NCBI GenBank assembly: GCA_015063895.1
Contig: SVTG01000006.1
Span: forward strand, 46,166 to 110,165
Reading direction: 5' to 3'
DNA: 64,000 bases
Origin: Oscillospiraceae bacterium
GTDB taxonomy: Bacteria > Bacillota > Clostridia > Oscillospirales > CAG-272
Made by a program: the position numbers and the translations under genes. How positions within the stretch are numbered: position 1 is the first letter of the stretch; the number at the start of each line of letters is the position of its first letter. The notes beneath the pieces were generated by a model. That model ran no database searches. It worked only from the letters and a program-made list of their open reading frames with translations, and was not told the origin of the DNA. Positions 11,728 to 20,093 of this stretch are shown here, in pieces.

Positions 11728-12438
11728 GTGCGCCTTGATAAATTTTTAAGCGTTACCGCCACCGCCACGCGCAGCGAGGCCACCAAAGCGGTGCGCGCTC
11801 ACCGTGTGCTGGTAAACGGCGTGCCGCCAAAGAACGCAGCCCACCAGATCGACCCCGAGCGTGACGTGGTGGAATACGGCGGTCGCGTGGTCACCTACCG
11901 CGCCCACCATTATATTCTGCTGAATAAGCCCGCGGGCTACGTCAGCGCCACCGACGACGGCAGGGAGCAGACCGTTTTGGATCTTTTGCCCCACAAATAT
12001 ACCGACCTCGGGCTTTTCCCCTGCGGACGTCTTGACAAAAACACCCTGGGGCTCATGCTCCTCACCGATGACGGTGAGCTTGCCCACCGCCTGCTCTCGC
12101 CCCGTCGGCACGTGACCAAGCGCTATTATTTCAGGGTGAAGTTTCCGCTCACCGCCGAGGAATGCGCACGCTTTCGCGCAGGACTGGTGCTGGAGGACGG
12201 CTACGAAACCAAGCCTGCCGACATTGACCTGCACGAGGATATGCACTCGGGCGTGATCACGCTGGTGGAGGGCAAGTATCATCAGATCAAGCGTATGATG
12301 CTGGCACTGCACAATCAGATCACGCATCTTGAGCGCATCAGCTTCGGCCCGCTTACCTTACCCCCGGATCTTGCACGCGGCGCGTGGCGACCGCTCACAC
12401 CCGAGGAGGAGGCAGCCCTGCTTGCCGCCGCAGAATAA
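11728..12438 (+). CDS. rsuA: RsuA-family 16S rRNA pseudouridine synthase
   Basis: 236-residue protein: N-terminal S4 RNA-binding domain (VRLDKFLSVTATATRSEATKAV) and the catalytic domain of the RsuA branch with GRLDKNTLGLMLLTDDGELAH (catalytic Asp) and the EGKYHQIKRMM block. RsuA makes pseudouridine 516 in 16S rRNA. GTG 11728 is preferred because AAGGAGGGG lies just upstream and the S4 domain begins there. The tex gene follows 29 bases later. Confidence 0.92.
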   Translation: MRLDKFLSVTATATRSEATKAVRAHRVLVNGVPPKNAAHQIDPERDVVEYGGRVVTYRAHHYILLNKPAGYVSATDDGREQTVLDLLPHKYTDLGLFPCGRLDKNTLGLMLLTDDGELAHRLLSPRRHVTKRYYFRVKFPLTAEECARFRAGLVLEDGYETKPADIDLHEDMHSGVITLVEGKYHQIKRMMLALHNQITHLERISFGPLTLPPDLARGAWRPLTPEEEAALLAAAE

Positions 12439-12467
12439 CGTTGTAATTCATTGAAAGGAACCGATAT

Positions 12468-14627
12468 ATGGCACTGTCTATTTTTGAAACCCTGGCAAAG
12501 GAGCTTTCCCTCACCGTCCCACAGGTTGAAAAAACCGTGGCGCTGATGGACGAGGGCAACACCATTCCCTTTATTTCGCGTTACCGCAAGGAGGTAACGG
12601 GGTCGCTCGATGACACACAGCTGCGCAAGCTGGAGGAGCGCCTCAAGTATCTGCGCAATATCGAGGCGCGCCGCACCGAGGTAAAGAACCTTATCGCCGC
12701 CCAGGAAAAGCTGACCCCCGAAATTGAAAAGGCGATCGACAACGCCCTGACCATCACCGAAATTGACGATATTTACCGTCCCTTCCGCCCCAAGCGCAAG
12801 ACGCGCGCATCGGTGGCGCGTGAAAAGGGGCTTGAGCCGCTGGCCGAGGCGCTGATGGCACAGGCGCCCGACTACACCCCGTCGCTTGACGAGCTTGCCG
12901 CTTCTCTGGTGGACGCCGAAAAGGGCGTCAATACCCCCGAGGAGGCCTTTGCGGGTGCTATGGATATCATCGCCGAGGATATCTCCGACAACGCCGAATA
13001 CCGCAAGGGCATTCGCGCGCTGACCGTGGCACACGGCGTGATCGAAACCAAAAAGGCAAAGGACGAGCCCTCGGTCTACGAGCAGTATTACGAGCACAGC
13101 GAGCCCATCAAAAAGCTGCCCTCCCATCGCGTGCTGGCGATCAACCGCGGCGAAAAGGAGGAGTTCTTGAAGGTTGCCATTACCGTGCCGACCGACATCG
13201 TGCTGAATTATCTGTTCAGCCTTGTGGTCAAGGCCGAGGCCAGCCCCGCGAAAAAATACGTGGCTGCCGCCGTGACCGACAGCTATGAGCGCCTGATTGC
13301 CCCGTCGGTGGAGCGCGAGATCCGCAACGATCTTTTTGATACCGCCAGCGAGGGCGCGATCGTTCTTTTCTCCGATAATTTGCAGCATCTGCTGATGCAA
13401 GCCCCCATCAAGGGCAAGACCGTGCTTGGCTTTGACCCCGGTTATGCCCACGGCTGTAAGCTTGCCGTATGCGACAAGACGGGCAAGGTGCTTGATACCG
13501 CCGTGATCTATTTGCACCGCGAAAATCAGGCTAAGGATATCATGAAGCGTCTGATCACGCGTTGGGGCGTGGACGTGGTGGCCATCGGCAACGGTACCGC
13601 CTCGCGCGAGAGCGAAAAATTTGTCGCCTCGCTGCTGCGCGATATGAACGTAAAGACCAAGTATATCATTGTCAGCGAGTCGGGTGCGTCGGTCTATTCC
13701 GCCTCCAAGCTGGCCGCTGAGGAATTTCCCGAATTTGACGTCATGCAGCGCTCGGCCGTATCGATCGCGCGCCGTTTGCAGGACCCGCTCGCCGAGCTCG
13801 TCAAGATCGACCCCAAGGCGATCGGTGTCGGGCAGTATCAGCACGACATGAAGCCCGCACGCCTTGACGAGGCACTGTCGGGCGTGGTGGAGGATTGCGT
13901 AAACCGTGTGGGCGTTGACCTCAACACCGCCTCGCATTCCTTGCTTTCTTATATTTCGGGCATCAATGCCGTCAGCGCTAAAAATATCGTTAAGTACCGT
14001 GAGGAGAACGGCGAATTTGAAAGCCGTGCCGAGGTCTTGAAGGTGCCGCGCATCGGTGCGAAGGCCTACGAGCAATGTGCGGGCTTTTTGCGTGTGCCGG
14101 GCTCCGACGAGGTGCTGGATAACACAGGCGTGCACCCCGAAAGCTACGCCGCCGCGCGTGCGCTCCTTGCACACTTCGGTTATACCGAGGAGGACGTGAG
14201 GGCGGGCAAGCTGACGGGCCTGTCAAAGCAGGTGGCAAAGGAGGGCACCAAGCAGCTGGCTGCCGCACTCGGTGTCGGTGAGCCGACGCTGGTGGATATC
14301 GCTGCCGAGCTTGAAAAGCCCGGTCGCGACCTGCGTGACGATTTCGCACCCCCCTTGCTTTCCGAGGACGTGCTGGAAATGACCGACCTGAAGCCCGGTC
14401 AGATCCTTTCGGGCACCGTACGTAACGTCATTGACTTCGGTGCATTTGTCGATATCGGCGTGCATCAGGACGGCCTTGTGCATATCTCCGAGCTCTCGGA
14501 TAAATTCGTAAAGCACCCCCGCGACGTGGTTTCGGTGGGTGATATCGTGCGTGTGCGCGTCCTGTCGGTCGACGTGGCAAAGAAGCGCATCGCGCTTTCC
14601 ATGAAGACCATGAAAAACGAGGGTTGA
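12468..14627 (+). CDS. tex: Tex family transcription accessory / RNA-binding protein
   Basis: 719 residues, the usual Tex length. Order: N-terminal Tex helical domain (TIPFISRYRKEVTGSLDDTQLR), YqgF/RNase H-like domain (VLGFDPGYAHGCKLAV), helix-hairpin-helix region (ISGINAVSAKNIVKYREENG, EQCAGFLRV) and C-terminal S1 domain (GTVRNVIDFGAFVDIGVHQDGLVHISELS). Tex binds nucleic acid and affects transcription and ribosome-linked processes. ATG 12468 follows GAAAGGA. A 619-codon open frame on the opposite strand is a codon-bias shadow, not a gene. Confidence 0.96.
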   Translation: MALSIFETLAKELSLTVPQVEKTVALMDEGNTIPFISRYRKEVTGSLDDTQLRKLEERLKYLRNIEARRTEVKNLIAAQEKLTPEIEKAIDNALTITEIDDIYRPFRPKRKTRASVAREKGLEPLAEALMAQAPDYTPSLDELAASLVDAEKGVNTPEEAFAGAMDIIAEDISDNAEYRKGIRALTVAHGVIETKKAKDEPSVYEQYYEHSEPIKKLPSHRVLAINRGEKEEFLKVAITVPTDIVLNYLFSLVVKAEASPAKKYVAAAVTDSYERLIAPSVEREIRNDLFDTASEGAIVLFSDNLQHLLMQAPIKGKTVLGFDPGYAHGCKLAVCDKTGKVLDTAVIYLHRENQAKDIMKRLITRWGVDVVAIGNGTASRESEKFVASLLRDMNVKTKYIIVSESGASVYSASKLAAEEFPEFDVMQRSAVSIARRLQDPLAELVKIDPKAIGVGQYQHDMKPARLDEALSGVVEDCVNRVGVDLNTASHSLLSYISGINAVSAKNIVKYREENGEFESRAEVLKVPRIGAKAYEQCAGFLRVPGSDEVLDNTGVHPESYAAARALLAHFGYTEEDVRAGKLTGLSKQVAKEGTKQLAAALGVGEPTLVDIAAELEKPGRDLRDDFAPPLLSEDVLEMTDLKPGQILSGTVRNVIDFGAFVDIGVHQDGLVHISELSDKFVKHPRDVVSVGDIVRVRVLSVDVAKKRIALSMKTMKNEG

Positions 14628-14643
14628 TGGCACAAAAACGCAC

Positions 14644-14716
14644 TTTCACACGCTAAAACGTTCATAAATGAACAAAAACGAGCAAAAAAATCATCAAAAG
14701 TGTTTGGCGTGTGAAG
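14644..14716. promoter_or_regulatory. Candidate operator region upstream of sugar-ABC ATPase
   Basis: The 239-bp gap after tex contains nested symmetry. There is a perfect palindrome GTTCAT-AA-ATGAAC (14660-14673). Next is a direct-repeat-like pair GAACAAAAAC/GAGCAAAAAA about one helical turn apart. Outer inverted arms TTCACACGC and GCGTGTGAA flank both. Such arrays suit LacI- or DeoR-type sugar regulators. No bound regulator is identifiable here. Confidence 0.4.
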
Positions 14717-14800
14717 ACCGCAACTTTTGCGTTGTGTATGTTGCACAAACGACGTGATATTTTTTCGTGGTTTTCACATCTTCCCAACTGACGGTTTTTT

Positions 14801-14809
14801 TGGTATAAT
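14801..14809 (+). promoter_or_regulatory. Extended -10 promoter of sugar-ABC ATPase
   Basis: TGGTATAAT is a full extended -10; no good -35 is visible 17 bp upstream. The leader (to 14866) has a small CAGGGC...GCCCTG hairpin (14831-14849) and the strong site AAGGAGG before ATG 14867. Confidence 0.7.
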
Positions 14810-14866
14810 GTATTCGTTAGAAATATATGTCAGGGCGTAGTCTGCCCTGAACAAGGAGGATTTATC

Positions 14867-16030
14867 ATGGCAAGTTTGTCCCTTCGTCACATTTACAAAA
14901 AATACCCCGGCGGCGTAACCGCAGTTTCCGACTTTAACCTGGAAATCCGCGATAAAGAGTTTATCGTGTTCGTAGGTCCCTCCGGTTGCGGTAAAACCAC
15001 CACGCTTCGTATGATCGCAGGTCTTGAGGAGATCACCGAGGGTGAGCTTTTCATCGGCGACCGTCTGGTAAACGACGTTGCCCCCAAGGACCGTAAGATC
15101 GCGATGGTGTTCCAGAACTACGCTCTGTACCCCCACATGACCGTGTTTGATAACATGGCATTCGGTCTGAAGCTGAACAAGACCCCCAAGGAAGAGATCA
15201 AGCGCCGCGTAGAAGAGGCTGCCCGTATCCTTGATATCACCCACCTGCTTGACCGTAAGCCCAAGGCGCTTTCCGGCGGTCAGAAGCAGCGTGTAGCACT
15301 TGGCCGTGCTATCGTGCGTAACCCCATGGTATTCCTGCTTGACGAGCCCCTTTCCAACCTGGACGCTAAGCTCCGTGCAACGATGAGAACCGAGCTGACC
15401 AAGCTTCACAAGAGCGTTGGTACCACCTTCATCTACGTAACGCACGACCAGGTAGAGGCTATGACGATGGCAACCCGTATCGTCGTTATGAAGGACGGTC
15501 TGATCCAGCAGGTCGATACCCCTCAGCACCTCTACGACTTCCCCTGCAACATCTTCGTAGCAGGCTTCATCGGCACCCCTCAGATGAACTTTATCAACGG
15601 TACCCTCACGCAGCCTAAGGGCAGCAAGGATATCTACTTCAACTTTGACGGCAACTCCCTCAAGCTCCCTGCAGAGAAGAATGCAGAGGGTGAGCTTGAT
15701 GCGTACATCGGCAAAGAGGTTGTGGCAGGCGTTCGTCCCGAATGTATCCACGACGATCCCAGCCACCTCGGTATGTTCCCCGAAAGCTGCATCGACGTTG
15801 ACGTTGACGTGACCGAGTTGATGGGCGCTGAGATCTATCTCTACCTCAACAGCTTTGATAAGGTTGTAGAGGACGGCTCCAACAAGTCTATCCCGAAGGA
15901 TCCCACCAAGATCACCGCTCGCGTTTCCTCTCGTTCCACGAGCCGCGCAGGTGACAAGATTCAGGTGGCCATTGACGTGTCCCGTATCCACATCTTTGAT
16001 AAGGATACCGAGCGCTGCATCGTCCACTAA
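14867..16030 (+). CDS. ugpC: Sugar ABC transporter ATP-binding protein, MsmX/UgpC type
   Basis: 387-residue cytoplasmic ATPase of the carbohydrate-uptake (CUT1) class. Walker [10 protein letters not shown] (about 37-45), Q-loop [12 protein letters not shown], signature [14 protein letters not shown], Walker [17 protein letters not shown] and switch His VTHDQVEA are all intact, followed by the TOBE/MOP regulatory domain typical of MalK/UgpC/MsmX. No permease or binding protein is adjacent, as for multitask ATPases such as MsmX that energise several sugar importers. Codon choice (many GTA, CGT, GGT) differs from flanking genes and suits high expression. Its stop codon lies inside the folded element at 16027-16160. 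Confidence 0.93.
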   Translation: MASLSLRHIYKKYPGGVTAVSDFNLEIRDKEFIVFVGPSGCGKTTTLRMIAGLEEITEGELFIGDRLVNDVAPKDRKIAMVFQNYALYPHMTVFDNMAFGLKLNKTPKEEIKRRVEEAARILDITHLLDRKPKALSGGQKQRVALGRAIVRNPMVFLLDEPLSNLDAKLRATMRTELTKLHKSVGTTFIYVTHDQVEAMTMATRIVVMKDGLIQQVDTPQHLYDFPCNIFVAGFIGTPQMNFINGTLTQPKGSKDIYFNFDGNSLKLPAEKNAEGELDAYIGKEVVAGVRPECIHDDPSHLGMFPESCIDVDVDVTELMGAEIYLYLNSFDKVVEDGSNKSIPKDPTKITARVSSRSTSRAGDKIQVAIDVSRIHIFDKDTERCIVH

Positions 16031-16160
16031 TAGCCGCATATTTGCGACAGAACGCCCCCCACAAACCGTGGGGGGCTATTCGTTTTCTTGGAAGTCGACG
16101 TAGATTTCTACGCCTTCCTTCCAAGAAACCAAATTCTGTCATCAAATCTGCGGCTATTAG
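16027..16160 (+). repeat. Three-way-junction inverted-repeat element
   Basis: A ~24-bp outer stem closes the element: CTAATAGCCGCA (16027-16038) with its complement at 16149-16160, ATTTG/CAAAT, and GACAGAA (16046-16052) with TTCTGTC (16134-16140). Inside are two hairpins: a 9-bp GC stem (16054-16062/16068-16076) and an 11-bp stem TTTCTTGGAAG/CTTCCAAGAAA (16084-16094/16118-16128) topped by CGTAG/CTACG. The outer stem includes the stop codon of the ABC ATPase gene. It could be a processed 3' RNA structure, an attenuator, or a MITE-like insertion. Confidence 0.65.
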
Positions 16161-16242
16161 CATTGCGTACAGGGCGCGGTCAATGAGAAGTGATACAGGC
16201 GGTGCTTGTTTTACTATTCGCAATATCAAAAATTGTGAATGT

Positions 16243-16482
16243 ATATGCCCGTAGGGGCGACCATCGGTCGTCCGTGAAATGTTTGCGGAAATATGCCCGT
16301 AGGGGCGACCATCGGTCGTCCGTGAAATGTTTGCGGAAATATGCCCGTAGGGGCGACCATCGGTCGTCCGTGAAATGTTTGCGGAAATATGCCCGTAGGG
16401 GCGACCATCGGTCGTCCGTGACATGTTTGTGGAAATATGCCCGTAGGGGCGACCATCGGTCGTCCGTAAAATGTTTGCACAA
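16243..16482 (+). repeat. Five 48-bp tandem repeats with REP-like palindrome
   Basis: Five direct, contiguous copies start at 16243, 16291, 16339, 16387 and 16435; only single-base changes separate them, most in copies 4 and 5. Each contains the near-perfect hairpin GGGCGACC-ATC-GGTCGTCC. Because 48 is a multiple of three, all frames stay open through the array, producing false ORFs on both strands. There is no spacer variation, so this is not CRISPR. The surrounding 553-bp gap (16031-16583) holds no gene I can support. Confidence 0.9.
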
Positions 16483-16511
16483 GCTCCAAATATCCGTCGC
16501 TTGAAAATTTC

Positions 16512-16540
16512 TTGACATTCGGCGTAAAATAGGATAAAAT
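16512..16540 (+). promoter_or_regulatory. Promoter of CPBP protease-tadA unit
   Basis: TTGACA (16512-16517), 17 bp, TAAAAT (16535-16540), directly after the repeat array and 44 bases before the GTG start. Confidence 0.8.
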
Positions 16541-16583
16541 AATATGGTAGATGATAACAAGAAAGAGGGGAGGGAAGATTGCC

Positions 16584-17612
16584 GTGAATCAGGAAGCTTA
16601 TCAAAATCAAAGTGCCGCCGATATAGAGGCGCGTTATCGCACGCTTTCCTTACGCCTTGGGGGCGTTATGCTGGTGTTTTTCGTGGCGTTTACGGTCTTT
16701 TCGGTGCTGGTTGGCATAGTCATTCCGCTGCTGACCGATCTGATGCCGCACCCTTACGGTGTGGTGGTATACGAATTGCTGTACGGCGTTTTATATGCGC
16801 TGTGCTTTGCCGCCCCTGCCTTTTGCTTTTATTTGTTTGCGCGCCGCGACAAGGATTATCAGCCCCTTGATCTCAGCTTTTCCTTGCCGCGCCACGTGCC
16901 GCTTTATATTTTTGTGGCGATCGCTGTTGTCAGCGCCGCAGGCTACGTCAATTCTTATTTACTGGATCTGATCTCCTTTGATATTCTCCCCGATCTTGTC
17001 AGCGTCGGTACGGGTGCCACCACCAACGTGGAGCTGGTATTGATGGTGTTTACGATGGCGATCGTGCCCGGCTTTATTGAGGAGCTGCTGTTCCGCGGTG
17101 TCATTTTGAAAAACATGCTGCCCTTCGGGCGCACCACGGCGGTCGTTGCCAGCGCCTTTTTGTTCGGCGTGATGCACCAAAATCCCGCGCAGTTCTTTTA
17201 CACTACGGTAGCGGGTCTGGTGCTCGGATATATTTACGTACACACGCGCTCGCTTTGGTGCACGGTCATCATTCACATGTGCAACAATTTCCTTGCCGTC
17301 GTGTATACTGTGCTCGGTGAGCGCCTGTCGCCCGAGATCCACCCCGTGGTGGTATTGTGGATCGAGCTGTTTGTCTTTGTGCTGGGTGGTGCTTGTGCCG
17401 TGTATCTTATTTTGCGCACGCGCCGCACAGGAGCGGAGGTCAAGCGCGACGGCGCCTTTGGTCACGCGCTTGCCACCGATGCCGAGTATACCGATCTGCC
17501 CTTGCCGCTCTCACGCCGTGTAAAGCTCTTTTTCAGCGCGCCGATGATCATTTTTTTGGTTCTCGCGGCCCTTGAAATGGCGGCACTCCTTTTACTCAAT
17601 ATGGTGCTATGA
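16584..17612 (+). CDS. CPBP family intramembrane metalloprotease
   Basis: 342-residue polytopic membrane protein with the three Abi/CPBP motifs: EELLFRG (EExxxR), FGVMHQN (FxxxH) and HMCNN (HxxxN). These build a zinc site within the membrane, as in CAAX prenyl endopeptidases; bacterial members process membrane peptides or act in bacteriocin self-immunity. At least seven hydrophobic segments are visible. GTG 16584 is chosen because GGGGAGGG lies about nine bases upstream. It overlaps tadA by four bases (ATGA). Substrate unknown. Confidence 0.88.
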   Translation: MNQEAYQNQSAADIEARYRTLSLRLGGVMLVFFVAFTVFSVLVGIVIPLLTDLMPHPYGVVVYELLYGVLYALCFAAPAFCFYLFARRDKDYQPLDLSFSLPRHVPLYIFVAIAVVSAAGYVNSYLLDLISFDILPDLVSVGTGATTNVELVLMVFTMAIVPGFIEELLFRGVILKNMLPFGRTTAVVASAFLFGVMHQNPAQFFYTTVAGLVLGYIYVHTRSLWCTVIIHMCNNFLAVVYTVLGERLSPEIHPVVVLWIELFVFVLGGACAVYLILRTRRTGAEVKRDGAFGHALATDAEYTDLPLPLSRRVKLFFSAPMIIFLVLAALEMAALLLLNMVL

Positions 17613-18091
17613 TGAAAGAAACAAACGCAAAAGAACAGCTTGCCCGTGATGAGGCATTTATGCGCCTGGCCCTGGCCGAGGCACAAAAGGCTGCCGACGC
17701 AGGCGAGCCCCCCGTGGGGGCGGTCGTCGTGGTGGGTGACAAGGTCGTGGCCGCCGCCCACAACCAACGTGAGGCAACGGGGGATATCACCGCCCACGCC
17801 GAATTGCTGGCCGTACGCGCCATCTCCATGGCGGCCAAGGATTGGCGCCTTGCCGACGCCACGGTTTATATAACGCTGGAGCCCTGCCCCATGTGCGCAG
17901 GTGCCCTGCTTGCCGCACGTGTGTCGCGCATCGTTTACGGCGCGAAGGACGCCGTGGCAGGTGCCATGGGGTCGGTTTTAAATCTGCCGCGCTTTCCGCT
18001 TGGCAGCACTCCCACCGTCACCACAGGCGTGCTTGAAGACGACTGCCGCGAGATCCTGCAAGGCTTCTTCAGAGAAAAACGCAAAAAATAA
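17609..18091 (+). CDS. tadA: tRNA adenosine(34) deaminase TadA
   Basis: Deaminates A34 to inosine in the tRNA-Arg(ACG) anticodon. The 160-residue protein has the zinc deaminase motifs HAE (AHAELLAVRA) and PCPMC (LEPCPMCAGALL), GEPPVGAVVV at the start of the domain, and the family tail GVLEDDCREILQGFF. It overlaps the CPBP gene by four bases and ends at a strong terminator (18094-18128). Confidence 0.96.
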   Translation: MMKETNAKEQLARDEAFMRLALAEAQKAADAGEPPVGAVVVVGDKVVAAAHNQREATGDITAHAELLAVRAISMAAKDWRLADATVYITLEPCPMCAGALLAARVSRIVYGAKDAVAGAMGSVLNLPRFPLGSTPTVTTGVLEDDCREILQGFFREKRKK

Positions 18092-18093
18092 AC

Positions 18094-18128
18094 AAAAAGC
18101 CGACGGAAATTGTTTCCGTCGGCTTTTA
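18094..18128. terminator. Bidirectional intrinsic terminator
   Basis: AAAAGCCGACGGAAA-TTG-TTTCCGTCGGCTTTT forms a 15-bp perfect stem between convergent tadA and the small membrane-protein gene. Confidence 0.85.
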
Positions 18129-18140
18129 ATTTCATGAAGG

Positions 18141-18647
18141 TTAAACAAACCACGCTGTGGGCAGGAAAAAGAGGTAAGGTGCGGTAGCAATGGCAAGTGA
18201 GAGGCATACGCGATGCTTTTCGCGTGGGGTAAGCGGCGCGTCGTGAAAGACGTAAGAGGCGTTAAAGAAGTAAATAAGCACACCGACAAGCGCCACCACC
18301 AGTATCATCATGATAAGAGCGAGAGGGGACGAGAAGGGATTTAAAAACAGCGCGTGGCCGAATAGGTCATAGGTTTTCGGCGCGATCTCGGCTAAAATGA
18401 TCGAAAGGAAAAACAGCACCGCAGCGCCGATGGCATCGGCGGCAAAGCCAAGCCCCCAGGTGCGAAAGATCTTCTTTGGCAGAATTTCGGCGGCGTTTTC
18501 CACCTTCATGGCCTTAAAGGCGAGGAATACCACCAAAAAATCCACCACCAGATTGATCGGCAACGCCGCCGCGATCAGCAGCGGGTGCGCAAACAGCAGC
18601 CACACGGGGAAAAATACATTATATAGCCGTATGCCTTTTCTTTTCAT
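18141..18647 (-). CDS. Hypothetical four-helix membrane protein
   Basis: 168 residues. I chose ATG 18647 (MKRKGIRLYNVFF) because AGGGGGTGAG lies just upstream. Four hydrophobic segments are visible: VFFPVWLLFAHPLLIAAALP, the GLGFAADAIGAAVLFFLSIIL region, LALIMMILVVALVGVLIYFF and LSLAIATAPYLFFLPTAWFV. A conserved-looking loop HDAPLTPREKHRV precedes the last helix. I recognise no family; small proteins of this shape are common next to unrelated genes in Clostridia. Monocistronic, upstream of the icd terminator. Confidence 0.65.
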   Translation of the reverse strand: MKRKGIRLYNVFFPVWLLFAHPLLIAAALPINLVVDFLVVFLAFKAMKVENAAEILPKKIFRTWGLGFAADAIGAAVLFFLSIILAEIAPKTYDLFGHALFLNPFSSPLALIMMILVVALVGVLIYFFNASYVFHDAPLTPREKHRVCLSLAIATAPYLFFLPTAWFV

Positions 18648-18747
18648 AAGCTCACCCCCTATGTGCATTGTAGCATGTTTTTTTCTTGCCGTCAATAGCG
18701 ATGATGTTCTTCTTCATTTTTCAAGGTTTTCGGGAAGTGGGTGAATT

Positions 18748-18829
18748 GCTTTTTTGCCAAAGGCAAAAAAGCAAGAGGGCAGGAACCCCTGTTTCAAAAG
18801 GGGTTCCTGCCCTCTTTGGCTTTTTTCTC
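18748..18829. terminator. Double hairpin terminator after icd
   Basis: Two palindromes in series: GCTTTTTTGCC-AAA-GGCAAAAAAGC (18748-18772) and a 16-bp perfect stem GAGGGCAGGAACCCCT (18775-18790) pairing with 18799-18814, flanked by A and T runs. The second is a classic bidirectional terminator and ends minus-strand icd transcription. Confidence 0.8.
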
Positions 18830-18831
18830 AC

Positions 18832-20049
18832 TTACGCTAAAGCCTTTTCAAGGCGCTCGCGAATGGCGAGGATAAAGTTCCTCGAATTCACGGCCGTGGC
18901 CTTGGTGCCGGGCACAACGAGCCCGACGAGGTCCTTGGTCATAATGCCGTCGTCAAGGGTCTTGATGCAGGCGGCCTCCAGCTTGTCGGCAAAGTTAACA
19001 AGGTCGGCAAGCCCGTCAAGCTCGCCGCGCTTGCGAAGCGCGCCAGACCACGCATAGATGGTGGCCATCGGGTTGGTGGAGGTATCCTCACCCTTGAGGT
19101 AGCGGTAATAGTGACGGGTCACGGTGCCGTGTGCGGCCTCGTACTCGTATTTGCCGTCGGGCGAAACCAGCACCGAGGTCATCATCGCGAGCGACCCAAA
19201 GGCGGTCGAAACCATATCGGACATGACGTCCCCGTCGTAGTTCTTGCAGGCCCAGATAAAACCGCCCTCGCTGCGTACCACGCGTGCTACGGCGTCGTCA
19301 ATGAGGGTGTAGAAGTAGGTGATGCCCGCCTCCTCAAATTTGGCCTTGTATTCGCTGTCAAAGATCTCCTGGAAAATGAGCTTAAAGGTCTGATCGTACT
19401 GCTTGGAGATGGTATCCTTGGTAGAGAACCACAGGTCCTGCTTGGTGTTCAGCGCGTACTGGAAGCAGGAATGTGCAAAGGAGCGAATCGAGCTGTCCTT
19501 ATTGTAGGAGCCCTGCAAAACGCCTGCACACTCAAAGTCGTAGATCGTTTCGCGGAAGGTCTCCTTGCCCTGTTTATCGGTAAAGACAAGCTCCGCCTTA
19601 CCCTTGGCAGGCACGCGGTACTCGGTTGCCTTGTAGATATCGCCATAGGCGTGACGGGCAATGGTGATGGGCTTTTGCCAGGTCCTCACGGCAGGCTTGA
19701 TGCTGTCAATGAGGATCGGTGCACGGAACACGGTGCCGTCAAGAATGGCACGAATGGTGCCGTTGGGGGATTTCCACATTTCGGTGAGGTTATATTCCTC
19801 CACGCGCTGCTTGTTCGGCGTGATGGTGGCGCATTTGACGGCCACACCGTATTTTTGCGTGGCGTAGGCGCTCTCAAACGTCACCTTGTCCTTGGTGCGC
19901 TCGCGCTCGGGGAGCCCGAGGTCATAGTATTCGGTCTTCAGATCAACAAAGGGGAGCAGCAGCTCGTCCTTGATCATCTGCCAGAGCACACGGGTCATTT
20001 CGTCGCCGTCCATCTCAACCAGCGGCGTTGTCATCTTAATTTTTTTCAT
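18832..20049 (-). CDS. icd: NADP-dependent isocitrate dehydrogenase
   Basis: 405 residues of the dimeric, eukaryote-like NADP-IDH subfamily: [15 protein letters not shown] near the N-terminus, the isocitrate-binding [12 protein letters not shown] and [41 protein letters not shown] for metal and substrate, and [12 protein letters not shown] for the cofactor. It oxidises isocitrate to 2-oxoglutarate in the cytoplasm, giving NADPH and the glutamate precursor. It is the last of five same-strand genes that begin with aconitase, so the two consecutive steps share one transcript although separated by three sugar-metabolism genes. Confidence 0.97.
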   Translation of the reverse strand: MKKIKMTTPLVEMDGDEMTRVLWQMIKDELLLPFVDLKTEYYDLGLPERERTKDKVTFESAYATQKYGVAVKCATITPNKQRVEEYNLTEMWKSPNGTIRAILDGTVFRAPILIDSIKPAVRTWQKPITIARHAYGDIYKATEYRVPAKGKAELVFTDKQGKETFRETIYDFECAGVLQGSYNKDSSIRSFAHSCFQYALNTKQDLWFSTKDTISKQYDQTFKLIFQEIFDSEYKAKFEEAGITYFYTLIDDAVARVVRSEGGFIWACKNYDGDVMSDMVSTAFGSLAMMTSVLVSPDGKYEYEAAHGTVTRHYYRYLKGEDTSTNPMATIYAWSGALRKRGELDGLADLVNFADKLEAACIKTLDDGIMTKDLVGLVVPGTKATAVNSRNFILAIRERLEKALA

Positions 20050-20093
20050 AGTTCAATACCTCCGAACAGTTTGAAAAATTAGAATAAACAGTT

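Noticed and set aside
12315..14174. 619-codon open frame opposite tex
   Set aside because: It covers the well-supported tex gene in antisense, has no recognisable domain or ribosome site, and arises from GC-rich codon bias.
16243..16482. CRISPR array
   Set aside because: The repeats are contiguous with no variable spacers, and no cas gene is nearby.
16190..16610. Repeat proteins encoded in the 48-bp array on both strands
   Set aside because: All frames are open only because the repeat length is a multiple of three; no start signals or conservation support coding.
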